A stretch of DNA of 32,803 bases from positions 1 through 32,803 of the forward strand of contig JAITVO010000286.1 of assembly GCA_031285765.1 (NCBI GenBank). The letters are read 5' to 3'. Origin of the DNA: Cytophagaceae bacterium (lineage in GTDB: Bacteria > Bacteroidota > Bacteroidia > Bacteroidales > Marinilabiliaceae). This document shows positions 24,945 through 32,183 of this stretch, in pieces; positions within the stretch are counted from its first letter, which is position 1, and each line of letters starts with the position of its first letter. The notes below the pieces were generated by a model. It had not been told where the DNA came from, made no database searches, and saw only the letters and a program-made list of their open reading frames with translations. A program made the translations under genes and the position numbers.

Positions 24945-25191
24945 ACAAGATTAGTAATCAGTATCTCTATTTCTCCGCTATCAAGCAACACCTTAACCAT
25001 ACGCACGTGAAACTTCGTATTTTTTTAAGCTATACGCCCATGCCAGACAGTCTTTTCAAAGATTTGCAAGACGGATTAACGACCTAAATTGCAATATCTT
25101 CGCTTGAATTACGAAATCTGGAAACGGCACGGTTGGCGTTTTTCTGTACACGCATCACAAAATACGCATTTCGCTGAGATAGCAAATGTAA
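24945..25191 (-). pseudogene. Decayed IS4-type transposase fragment
   Basis: On the minus strand one frame reads QRNAYFVMRVQKNANRAVSR then FRNSSEDIAI, followed by a stop, VVNPSCKSLKRLSGMGV, and another stop. After a frameshift comes FHVRMVKVLLDSGEIEILIT with NL. The order FVMRVxxN, FRNS, then RMVKVLLDSGEIEILITNL resembles, from memory, the part of IS4-family DDE transposases between the second Asp and the catalytic Glu region. Two in-frame stops and a frameshift make it non-functional. Neither the 5' part nor terminal repeats are visible, so the insertion has been largely lost. Confidence 0.6.
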
Positions 25192-25311
25192 GTACTTAAT
25201 ATAAATTAATTAATACAATTTTTCACCACAAAGCTCACAAAGAATACACAAGAAGTAATAGTTTTTTTGATTCAAACAATGGCTTTTTTATTGCTTAAAT
25301 TGACGACATTG

Positions 25312-25389
25312 GGCTGAAGCCGACGGATGAAGAATGCAAAAAGAACGGCTTTTGCCAAAATTATCGATCTGTTTCCGAAAACATCTAAT
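25312..25389 (+). repeat. 78-bp dispersed repeat, copy 2
   Basis: The segment aligns with 10480-10557 over the same 78 nt at about two-thirds identity. It starts GGCTGAAGCCGACGG, where GGCT/AGCC can pair, and ends TTTCCGAAAACATCTAAT. It lies 47 nt beyond the rimO stop codon. Confidence 0.55.
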
Positions 25390-25436
25390 CATTTATTAAT
25401 TCTAACAGCTTCTTGAATTAATTGATAGTGGTAGCA

Positions 25437-26729
25437 TCAACAACTTCCAAATAAATCGTAATCATCTGCACTGGTAATTTTTACATTGTAGAAATTACCA
25501 GTTATCAGTTTTTTTGTGGATGTTATCAATACTTCGGTATCAACATCGGGACTGTCGTATTCGGTACGACCGATATAATACTCGCCCTCCTTGCGGTCGA
25601 TGATGGTTTTAAGAATGGAACCTACTTTCTGCTCATTGATTTCATAACTGATACGGCTTTGAAGTTCCATCACAGCATCGGCTCTCAATTGCTTTACTTC
25701 GTCGGGCACATTATCCGTCTGATGTTTCCACGCATAAGTACCCTCTTCGTGCGAATAGGGAAACACGCCGAGTCGTTCAAAACGCATGTTTTCAACAAAA
25801 CGCATCAAACGAAAAAAATCAATTTCCGTTTCGTTCGGATAACCGGTAATCAATGTGGTTCGAAGATGAATTTCAGGTACTTTATCGCGAATTTGGTTTA
25901 TTAAATCGTAGGTTCGAGCCGTCGTAAACTTGCGTTGCATGGCTTTTAATATTGGATCCGAAATGTGCTGCAATGCAATATCAAGATAATTGCATACTTT
26001 TGAATTTTGTGCCATCACATCAAGTACATCCATCGGAAATCCGGCAGGATAGGCATAATGCAAGCGTATCCACTCAATTCCGTCAACTTCCGACAATCGT
26101 TCAACAAGTTTAGCCAGCGATCTTTTTCTGTAAATATCACTGCCATAATACGACAAGTCCTGCGCAATAATCTGCAACTCCTTAACGCCTTTCGCAGCAA
26201 GCCGGCGGGTTTCGTCAACAAGACTTGCGATGGGGCGCGACTGGTATTTCCCCGTAATAATTGGAATAACGCAATACGAGCAATTGCGGTTACAGCCTTC
26301 CGCTATTTTAAGATAAGCATAGTGACTCGGTGTTGTAAGCCTCCTTTCGTATTGCAAATCGGTACGGTATTCGTGCCCCAAATCGGCAAGCAACTCCTTC
26401 CAGTCAAATTTGCCGTAGAAATGGTCAACTTCGGGAATCTCGGCGTTCAACTGTTTAAAATAAAGTTCCGAAAGGCAGCCCATCACATAAAGTTTATCAA
26501 TGTCGCCATTTTTGCGCGCTTCCGCAAAATTCAGGATAGTATCGATAGATTCTTCTTTGGCGTCGCCAATAAAACCGCAGGTATTAATCACGACAATTTC
26601 GCCTTTTGGATTGGGCGAATCGTGTTCAACAAGGAATCCGGCAGCTTCAAACTGTTTTATCAGCATTTCCGAATCTACAAGATTTTTTGAACATCCAAGT
26701 GTAATGATATTAACAGATTTCTTTTTCAA
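25437..26729 (-). CDS. rimO: Ribosomal protein S12 methylthiotransferase
   Basis: RimO is a radical-SAM enzyme that adds a methylthio group to an aspartate of ribosomal protein S12. The 430-residue product has the three-domain layout. The N-terminal MTTase domain carries three cluster cysteines (ITLGCSKNLVDSEML with Cys13, VVINTCGF near 47-54, MGCLSELY near 83-90). The radical-SAM core motif is Cys146-x3-Cys150-x2-Cys153 in EGCNRNCSYCVIPIITGKYQ. A C-terminal TRAM domain follows from about 365. The opening and the GKYQSRP stretch separate RimO from the tRNA enzyme MiaB. It starts at ATG 26729 with a predicted promoter about 115 nt upstream, and appears monocistronic. Confidence 0.95.
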   Translation of the reverse strand: MKKKSVNIITLGCSKNLVDSEMLIKQFEAAGFLVEHDSPNPKGEIVVINTCGFIGDAKEESIDTILNFAEARKNGDIDKLYVMGCLSELYFKQLNAEIPEVDHFYGKFDWKELLADLGHEYRTDLQYERRLTTPSHYAYLKIAEGCNRNCSYCVIPIITGKYQSRPIASLVDETRRLAAKGVKELQIIAQDLSYYGSDIYRKRSLAKLVERLSEVDGIEWIRLHYAYPAGFPMDVLDVMAQNSKVCNYLDIALQHISDPILKAMQRKFTTARTYDLINQIRDKVPEIHLRTTLITGYPNETEIDFFRLMRFVENMRFERLGVFPYSHEEGTYAWKHQTDNVPDEVKQLRADAVMELQSRISYEINEQKVGSILKTIIDRKEGEYYIGRTEYDSPDVDTEVLITSTKKLITGNFYNVKITSADDYDLFGSC

Positions 26730-26843
26730 AATAGCAGTAAGAATTAGGTTATTAGCAAAAATTTTCAGCCGCTAAAATAAGTAATTTTTTTATGTTCATT
26801 TTTTTCTCTACTTTATTTCACAATTATGTAGATTTAACGATGA

Positions 26844-26851
26844 CAAATGTA
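26844..26851 (-). promoter_or_regulatory. Predicted -7 element for rimO
   Basis: On the minus strand this reads TACATTTG, matching TAnnTTTG. The leader to rimO would be about 107 nt. No clear TTTG box lies at the right distance upstream. Confidence 0.35.
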
Positions 26852-27016
26852 CGGAATATTGCAATAACTATATTTATTTTAGCATCTGGTTGTAAAGTGT
26901 TAATCACTTATCTAAAACTCAGGTTATTCATCGGTTGAAACAACGTAAAATCCTGCGCTTCTGCGTTTAACATCAAATAGCTGACCACAAAAATTTTTCA
27001 GAACGGTTTCAAACGC

Positions 27017-28420
27017 CTATTTTCTCGTCCGAAATTCCAAAATGTATGTATTTTGAACCGGAAGTCTGTCCTTCGTCATGAAAAACTGTGCGGGAAACGA
27101 GATGGAATACTCTGTATCAGGTTTGAGATTAACAAAAATTGTCCATTCTTTTTCTGTCCAAATAGCTTCTTTATTTTCATCAAAATCAGGAAAGAAATCT
27201 TTTCCTTTGGGACCGTAACTTGCGCCATTGTTTCCGTCAAACATTGATTTGTTAAACTTTACTGTGATGTGGTCGATGGTATAATCCACATTTTTTGCGC
27301 CATTTTTGATATTGCAACCAATTATTTTCCCGCATTTTTTATCAAATTCTTTTTTGATTTTTTTAGGATTAAGCGAATTTTGCAACTTGATAATTTCGGG
27401 CATAAAACATGCCAGTGTCGGATATTGCGAACGGTTATTCTGATACGTTGTTAATGCATTATAAAGCGCGTCAATCCACATAAAACCGCTTGATTTCAAC
27501 ATATTTAAGGTATATGATAACTGTTTGTCGGAATTAAATTCATTGTTAAAATATTGCAAAACACAAGTCCGTACCAATATTTCGTAAAGCATTGTTTCGG
27601 CAGTACCGTAAGCCTGCTGCAATAGCTTTTCGGCATCCAGCGCATGAAATTTTCGGGCTTGCGGAAGCAGCGCGTCAATATGTTCATCAATCAGCCGGTT
27701 GCAATAAGAGTGATTAAATTCGTGAATCAGCGTCTGTAAAATTCGTGGCGAATATGCCGGATTTCCTAAAGAATCGGTTTGCCAAGTTCCCATAACGGAA
27801 AAAACATCGCGTTTTCCATCTTTATATTCCAAACTTGGACCGTAATTTCCACCACCATTCAACAATCCTAAAATAATACGATAATTGTCGTCCGATTTTG
27901 TACCATAAAATTTTTCGAACCATTCAAAATCTACTTCTTCCAATACGGGTTGGAAATTTTCAGAAGCAGTTTCATACAGTTCGTTATGACTATCGAAAAA
28001 CGTTTGGAAATTCGATTTCTTATAAAAATCGTTTAACAACGCCAAAAATTCATCTGCGTTTTCCTTCGTCCAGCGAGCCTCCAAATCGCTCGTTACATTG
28101 GTATCAAAGATTATGTCGCCATTCCGAATTTCTATATGGATTGCATAATCCATCACCGCATCGTATCCAACGCCATACTCTTCGCGCAGTTTATGAATGT
28201 AGGGAATAATTTCATGCTCTTTCATTGGGGCAAAATAGTCGTCCACCTCTTTCGCGTAAGATGCAAAATGATTGTTCACATATTCTTGTGCTTCGGCTAA
28301 TCGAAACACAGCGCTCATCAATTCCACACGCGCATCCACAACCGGTTTTACAAGCGTAGTTTGAGCAGCAACATACAGCCACAAAGTGGTAAAACTGAAT
28401 AACAGGGTTATTTTTTTCAT
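27017..28420 (-). CDS. Secreted putative metallopeptidase (DUF4932-like) with C-terminal Ig-like domain
   Basis: From ATG 28420 the product has 467 residues and begins with a signal peptide MKKITLLFSFTTLWLYVAAQ; the frame is open for 41 codons further upstream, but that region lacks a secretion signal. The central domain contains HEFNH (233-237), an HEXXH zinc-peptidase motif in ILQTLIHEFNHSYCNRLID. Other segments are NFQTFFDSH, YGTAETMLYEILVRTCVLQY and GMWIDALYNAL-like helices. I associate this with the DUF4932 family of predicted metallopeptidases; activity and substrate are unknown. The last about 105 residues (from GCNIKNGAKNVDYTIDHITV) look like a bacterial SbsA-type Ig-like domain. It has no type IX C-terminal domain. 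The 127-bp palindromic element lies 111 nt upstream of its start. Confidence 0.75.
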   Translation of the reverse strand: MKKITLLFSFTTLWLYVAAQTTLVKPVVDARVELMSAVFRLAEAQEYVNNHFASYAKEVDDYFAPMKEHEIIPYIHKLREEYGVGYDAVMDYAIHIEIRNGDIIFDTNVTSDLEARWTKENADEFLALLNDFYKKSNFQTFFDSHNELYETASENFQPVLEEVDFEWFEKFYGTKSDDNYRIILGLLNGGGNYGPSLEYKDGKRDVFSVMGTWQTDSLGNPAYSPRILQTLIHEFNHSYCNRLIDEHIDALLPQARKFHALDAEKLLQQAYGTAETMLYEILVRTCVLQYFNNEFNSDKQLSYTLNMLKSSGFMWIDALYNALTTYQNNRSQYPTLACFMPEIIKLQNSLNPKKIKKEFDKKCGKIIGCNIKNGAKNVDYTIDHITVKFNKSMFDGNNGASYGPKGKDFFPDFDENKEAIWTEKEWTIFVNLKPDTEYSISFPAQFFMTKDRLPVQNTYILEFRTRK

Positions 28421-28530
28421 GATGTTAATTTTTATATTAGGCTTCTTTGCAAAATGTAACAATGCTTTCAGCCAAAACCAAGCATTCATTTTTCGATGAT
28501 GTCTATTTTCGATCTGGCATTTTAAATTTA

Positions 28531-28657
28531 TATACTCAAACAAAAATAGTTTGCAAATAACAGTGGCTTCCAGTTTTTAACTGTTCAGTTTTATTTATTG
28601 ACAAGGGGATTAATCCCCTTGTTGCTTTTATTCGCAAATCAATTCTGTTTGAGTACA
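28531..28657 (-). repeat. 127-bp palindromic mobile-like element, copy 2 (inverted relative to copy 1)
   Basis: The plus-strand ends are TATACTCAAAC and GTTTGAGTACA. Its reverse complement matches 10227-10353 at 37 of the first 39 nt and over most of the last 33 nt. The central perfect palindrome CAAGGGGATTAATCCCCTTG (within 28601-28622) stands where copy 1 has a different perfect palindrome. The segment between this and the far end has diverged but still has short inverted repeats (AACTG/CAGTT). It is non-coding. Confidence 0.8.
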
Positions 28658-28680
28658 ATTACAGAAATACGCTCATTGTT

Positions 28681-30843
28681 TCATAGTTTTACTACTCTCC
28701 TTGTAAATATTTCATCCTGCGACGAAAACCGCAGAATGTATATTCCCGCCTTCAGCGTTTCGATGTTGATGAAAGCTTTGCCGTTCCAAATGGTAACTTG
28801 TTTCGAAAGAACGCATTGACCCGACAGGTTGAATATATCTACGTCGCCGGCGCCGGTTGTGCCGTATTCTATTGTCATATTATCTGTCGCTGGATTGGGA
28901 TAAACGGCGAAAGGCAAAGGAACGGGTGGCAGGTATGCGCTGTCGGATAATTCCACGTTCTTTGCCAAAATATCAATCCAGAACGATGCTTTGCCGTTGC
29001 CGGATATTGCGTCGAACGACGTCCATTCATCACCGCTGTTTTTGAGCCATGCCGTGTTTTTCTTGTGCAAAGCGGATGGTTTGCTTTGAAATACAGCAAA
29101 TGTATCGACCCTGCTCGCGTTGTATTTCAAAACCAGTTCAACCCATACAACGCCTGTTGCGGTAATCGAATCATCGAGCATAACGAGGTTTTCTTTGTTG
29201 GCAGCAAGCTGACGAATGGAAATGTTTTCTTTTGAAGCAATCAGGTTCGCCGACGGCGAAGCGCCTGTTCTTATATTTATATCAATGGTTTGATTGCTTG
29301 CTATTCGTGATTTAGCGGTCATCAGGTAAATGCCGTGAATTTGTGCTGTTTTAATTTGGCTGAACTGTTCGGCAATGCGTTCGGTTGGCAGCGAATTGTG
29401 CCCCGACCATGTGCCACTGCCCGTATTTACCACAACCATTGATGCACTGTCGCTTTCTGCGAGGTTCGACAGGCGAACAAATTCGCTGTTGTTGAAATCA
29501 ATTCCGTCGCACTCCGTAACATCGGTGTTAAGCGGATCGAGCCAACAGGCAAGTTGCTTTTCGGGCTCGTTGGGAAATTCTTTCCAAGCTCTGTTGAGGC
29601 GGAAAAAGTAGTCGTTGCGAGGATTCGTGCAATTAGACGAGCCACCGCTCAGTCCGCCAATAATGTAACCGTTGCAAAACAGCGGGCATCCCGACGAGCC
29701 GCCTTCGGTTGCGCCCGAACTCCATCGGGCAATCTGCCAGTGCGCATTACTTGTAAACGTTTGCCCCTGAACTGTAAACGATTCTACTTTGGGAGCGCTT
29801 TCGGAATAAGTAATTTTTTTAACATCGCCACTGGGATGATGAATGGCGGCGGCGGGATTTTCAGCCGAAACAGCGAGTTGTGCAGTCCGGCTCCAGCCCG
29901 ACCAGTAAGGACGGTAGTCGGCAGGAATTGCTTCGTCAATTTCGAGCAACGCAAAGTCCATCTCTTTAACAAATGCCCGCAAATAGGAACCCGATACCGA
30001 TTGATTTTTATAACCTTCAATCGTAGCCTCGCATTTGGGCGCATCGTAATTAAACAGAAAGATAGCTCGCGCGGCGTCGCTCTCGTTTTTGATGCAGTGA
30101 GCGGCGGTAAGGAAATAAGGAGTGCCGTCGTTCGCAGTGTTGTTAACAAGCGCTCCGCTGCAAAGCTGATTGCTCACAATTAAACGGGCAACCGAACGGC
30201 GCTGCTGCTCAAAGCGGGGGTTGCAACTTGCTTCTGTGTGGCAGTCGTCGCTGTCGCCAAAGTTTCCGTTGCGCGTAAAGATGTCTAAATACCCATGATG
30301 TACAGCGCCAATTTTCAGTTCGGGCATTTGCGAAAAAGGTTCTCGTAACTGAAGCTCCACAATCGCCTCGTCGCCCTGCACTGGCGAAATGGGCAAAATG
30401 CCTGTAGCTTTGTTATTTTCGCTGGTAAAAGCGCCCAAAACCATGCTGCAAGCGGGATTGAATACAAATAGCGAAGCGTTGGGGGGCATCACATACCTGT
30501 CGAAAGTAATGCTAATAGATGTTGCACCTTCGGAATATATGCGCAGTCGCCAAATCATCATTCCGTTTTCGGTGCTCCATTCTCCCGAATTATCGGGTGT
30601 AAGGTTTACGTTGAACGAATGGGCAAACTGCAACGGCTCGCCCTGTTTATATTTGGCGGCGGCGGCAGTCGAATCGGCTGAACGATACGGCAGGGATGGC
30701 ATCGTTACAGCTGCAACCGGTTTCTTTACCAATGATTCGGGTATATACAGCGGTTTGCCTCCGTAACCAACCTGTGCACGAAGTGTTGCCGTCAATGCAA
30801 AAATCAGAAATATCAGAAAGAGTTTATTAATTGTCGAGTTCAT
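28681..30843 (-). CDS. Secreted lysyl-endopeptidase-like serine protease with a type IX secretion sorting domain
   Basis: From ATG 30843 (or 30849) the product has about 720 residues with a signal peptide (MNSTINKLFLIFLIFALTAT-like); the longer frame upstream to 30921 would read through a terminator. After an N-terminal region comes a trypsin-fold domain with an apparent catalytic triad: His249 in FLTAAHC, Asp296 in EMDFALLEID and Ser384 in TEGGSSGCPLF. The surrounding sequence resembles lysyl endopeptidase, but Lys specificity cannot be proved here. A middle beta-rich region (about 450-640) is followed by a C-terminal type IX sorting domain (VYPNPATDNMTIEY near 647, ending FTRRVVKL). The protein is therefore expected to be exported through the outer membrane by the type IX system. 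The lipoprotein gene lies upstream. Confidence 0.9.
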   Translation of the reverse strand: MNSTINKLFLIFLIFALTATLRAQVGYGGKPLYIPESLVKKPVAAVTMPSLPYRSADSTAAAAKYKQGEPLQFAHSFNVNLTPDNSGEWSTENGMMIWRLRIYSEGATSISITFDRYVMPPNASLFVFNPACSMVLGAFTSENNKATGILPISPVQGDEAIVELQLREPFSQMPELKIGAVHHGYLDIFTRNGNFGDSDDCHTEASCNPRFEQQRRSVARLIVSNQLCSGALVNNTANDGTPYFLTAAHCIKNESDAARAIFLFNYDAPKCEATIEGYKNQSVSGSYLRAFVKEMDFALLEIDEAIPADYRPYWSGWSRTAQLAVSAENPAAAIHHPSGDVKKITYSESAPKVESFTVQGQTFTSNAHWQIARWSSGATEGGSSGCPLFCNGYIIGGLSGGSSNCTNPRNDYFFRLNRAWKEFPNEPEKQLACWLDPLNTDVTECDGIDFNNSEFVRLSNLAESDSASMVVVNTGSGTWSGHNSLPTERIAEQFSQIKTAQIHGIYLMTAKSRIASNQTIDINIRTGASPSANLIASKENISIRQLAANKENLVMLDDSITATGVVWVELVLKYNASRVDTFAVFQSKPSALHKKNTAWLKNSGDEWTSFDAISGNGKASFWIDILAKNVELSDSAYLPPVPLPFAVYPNPATDNMTIEYGTTGAGDVDIFNLSGQCVLSKQVTIWNGKAFINIETLKAGIYILRFSSQDEIFTRRVVKL

Positions 30844-30853
30844 ATTCATACAA

Positions 30854-30895
30854 ACAAAAAAAAGCCGCTCAGTCAGTTCAAATAACCAAGCGGTT
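30854..30895 (-). terminator. Terminator after the lipoprotein gene
   Basis: On the minus strand AACCGCT (30895-30889) pairs with AGCGGCT (30869-30863, one G-T pair) around a 19-nt loop, followed by a run of T to about 30854. It ends only about 11 nt before the protease start, so the protease gene either has its own promoter or depends on read-through. Confidence 0.65.
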
Positions 30896-30923
30896 TTAAC
30901 AATCAGTGCACGTAAGTGCAATG

Positions 30924-31460
30924 TTACTTTTTAGTGCCGGTAAACTGAACTGTACCGATTACATCACCCAAAGGAATTGGTGCAATACCATTGTCCAAAG
31001 CCGGATTGAATGTGAGTGTAGCTGCATCGCCAACAATATCGCCTGTTATTGTCAAAATAAGCGGCAGTACATCCATTGTCTGTTCAGGATTAAGGGGGTT
31101 TGGCACATTAGTCACATTCACTTTAATCTCTCCTTTTACGCTATACTTGTTGCCACCTGACGTAACCTCGCAATCGGACGATGATACATCTTTCAACGGA
31201 ATCTTCATTCCCATGATGTTGAGGTCTTGGGTAATCTTCAGTGTTACCTTTTTATTATCCACGCCTTCGATATTAACTTCAACACCGCTTGCAATGATTT
31301 CGTCTTTGAGTTTGCAATCTCCGGTGTATGTGCCGGCTATTGCGGCAGCGTAATCGGCGTTGTCGCCATCATTGTTGCCTTTGTTTTTATTGCAACCGGT
31401 GAGCAACAATGCAGTCAGAGCAATCAGCAGAGCAAAAAGATTATTTGTAAGTTTCATCAT
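30924..31460 (-). CDS. Small lipoprotein with a calycin-like beta-rich domain
   Basis: The 178-residue product has a lipoprotein signal peptide (hydrophobic about 8-20, lipobox LLTGC with Cys23), then an acidic Asn/Asp-rich linker. The beta-rich domain starts IAGTYTGDCKLKDEI near 41-55 and ends GDVIGTVQFTGTKK. The opening 'AGTYTG' strand and the closing 'GTVQFTGTK' strand resemble the calycin-like lipoproteins common in Bacteroidales. The ligand is unknown. A second ATG directly follows the first, so the start is 31460 or 31457. It is upstream of the protease gene on the same strand, but a terminator separates them. Confidence 0.8.
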   Translation of the reverse strand: MMKLTNNLFALLIALTALLLTGCNKNKGNNDGDNADYAAAIAGTYTGDCKLKDEIIASGVEVNIEGVDNKKVTLKITQDLNIMGMKIPLKDVSSSDCEVTSGGNKYSVKGEIKVNVTNVPNPLNPEQTMDVLPLILTITGDIVGDAATLTFNPALDNGIAPIPLGDVIGTVQFTGTKK

Positions 31461-31498
31461 TAAAAGTTTTTAGTGAAAACAATTTTTAAATTCCGCCG

Positions 31499-31506
31499 CA
31501 AATGTA
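31499..31506 (-). promoter_or_regulatory. Predicted -7 element for the lipoprotein gene
   Basis: On the minus strand this reads TACATTTG, followed by CGGCGG, a purine-poor start region similar to the CCGC seen at other promoters here. A TTTG box lies 23 nt upstream. The leader would be about 35 nt. Confidence 0.5.
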
Positions 31507-31576
31507 CACAAAATAATTTGGAAACAATGCAAAAAGTGAGAAAAATTATGCGTTTAGCACAATAAACCCCTTCGGG

Positions 31577-31724
31577 AAATACAAAGGCGCTGTTCCCATT
31601 TTTTTACACAAAACTTGTTGCCGTCCCGTAAGGAACAAGTTACCGGATGTGCCGAAGTCGGAAGTCGGAACGAAACCTTTGCGTAATAATCAGGAAAAAA
31701 AACAGCAACAGCGCCTTTGTATTT
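31577..31724. repeat. 148-bp element with perfect 18-bp inverted ends and an inner hairpin
   Basis: AAATACAAAGGCGCTGTT (31577-31594) and AACAGCGCCTTTGTATTT (31707-31724) are perfectly complementary. Inside, AACTTGTT (31612-31619) pairs with AACAAGTT (31634-31641), and that hairpin loop carries GTCCCGTAAGGAAC (31623-31636), a variant of the GTCCCG..GGRAC motif seen in other spacers. The middle also holds a GAAGTCG direct repeat. It could be a MITE or a structured RNA. Confidence 0.7.
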
Positions 31725-31792
31725 TCTATAATAGTGTCCCTTGTGTTCCCTGTGATTTACTTTTAGTGTAAATTAATTTTTTATCTGTACTT

Positions 31793-32009
31793 ACTCATGT
31801 TGCGCAGTATTACTTTTATTTGCCTTGAAATGGCTACCACAAATAATTACGGCATAACATGTTTGCTCATTTACATTAACACCTGACGGTATTATAAAAA
31901 AATGCTGTGTAGCATGGGGTAATTACTTATATTAATACAGTTACATTAAAAAGGCTTAACTTTGGCTCCGCCGATTTTCAATTCAAGCCAATGCGCAACA
32001 TGAGTTATT
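31793..32009 (+). repeat. Element with 14-bp inverted ends containing the second 54-bp repeat
   Basis: ACTCATGTTGCGCA (31793-31806) and TGCGCAACATGAGT (31992-32005) are perfect inverted repeats 185 bp apart. The right end is part of the 54-bp repeat (31956-32009) that also occurs at 15953-16006, where I found no clear left partner. Similar half-sites occur around the element at 2798-2895. Confidence 0.6.
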
Positions 32010-32183
32010 AATTGTGTTCAACGTTTATATTATATACAGATAGCATTCATGTAAACTTCGCCATCTATTATCCACAGATTGCACAAATTAACACATGTTT
32101 TTTTTGCTTATCTATAAAAATATGTGTAATATGTTGACTGTAGTTTAAAAGTAAGTAAAATATCCTTTAATTACAGTAATATT

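Larger units (their letters stand above)
24836..25436. other. Gene-free spacer between tpiA and rimO
   Basis: These 601 nt between convergent genes contain no intact gene. They hold the tpiA terminator, a decayed transposase fragment (24945-25191) and the second copy of the 78-bp repeat (25312-25389). Confidence 0.6.
31507..32183. other. Gene-free repeat-rich spacer at the right end
   Basis: No credible coding frame is seen in these 677 nt. They contain an 18-bp inverted repeat element (31577-31724), a 14-bp inverted repeat pair enclosing the second 54-bp repeat (31793-32009), and a short AT-rich stretch before the tandem array. Confidence 0.6.

Noticed and set aside
24686-25006. Minus-strand frame overlapping the end of tpiA as an intact gene
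   Set aside because: Only its first part, outside tpiA, is transposase-like; the rest is the antisense shadow of tpiA.
30843-30921. 26-residue N-terminal extension of the protease
   Set aside because: The extension crosses the lipoprotein terminator hairpin, and the signal peptide begins at the later ATG codons (30849/30843).
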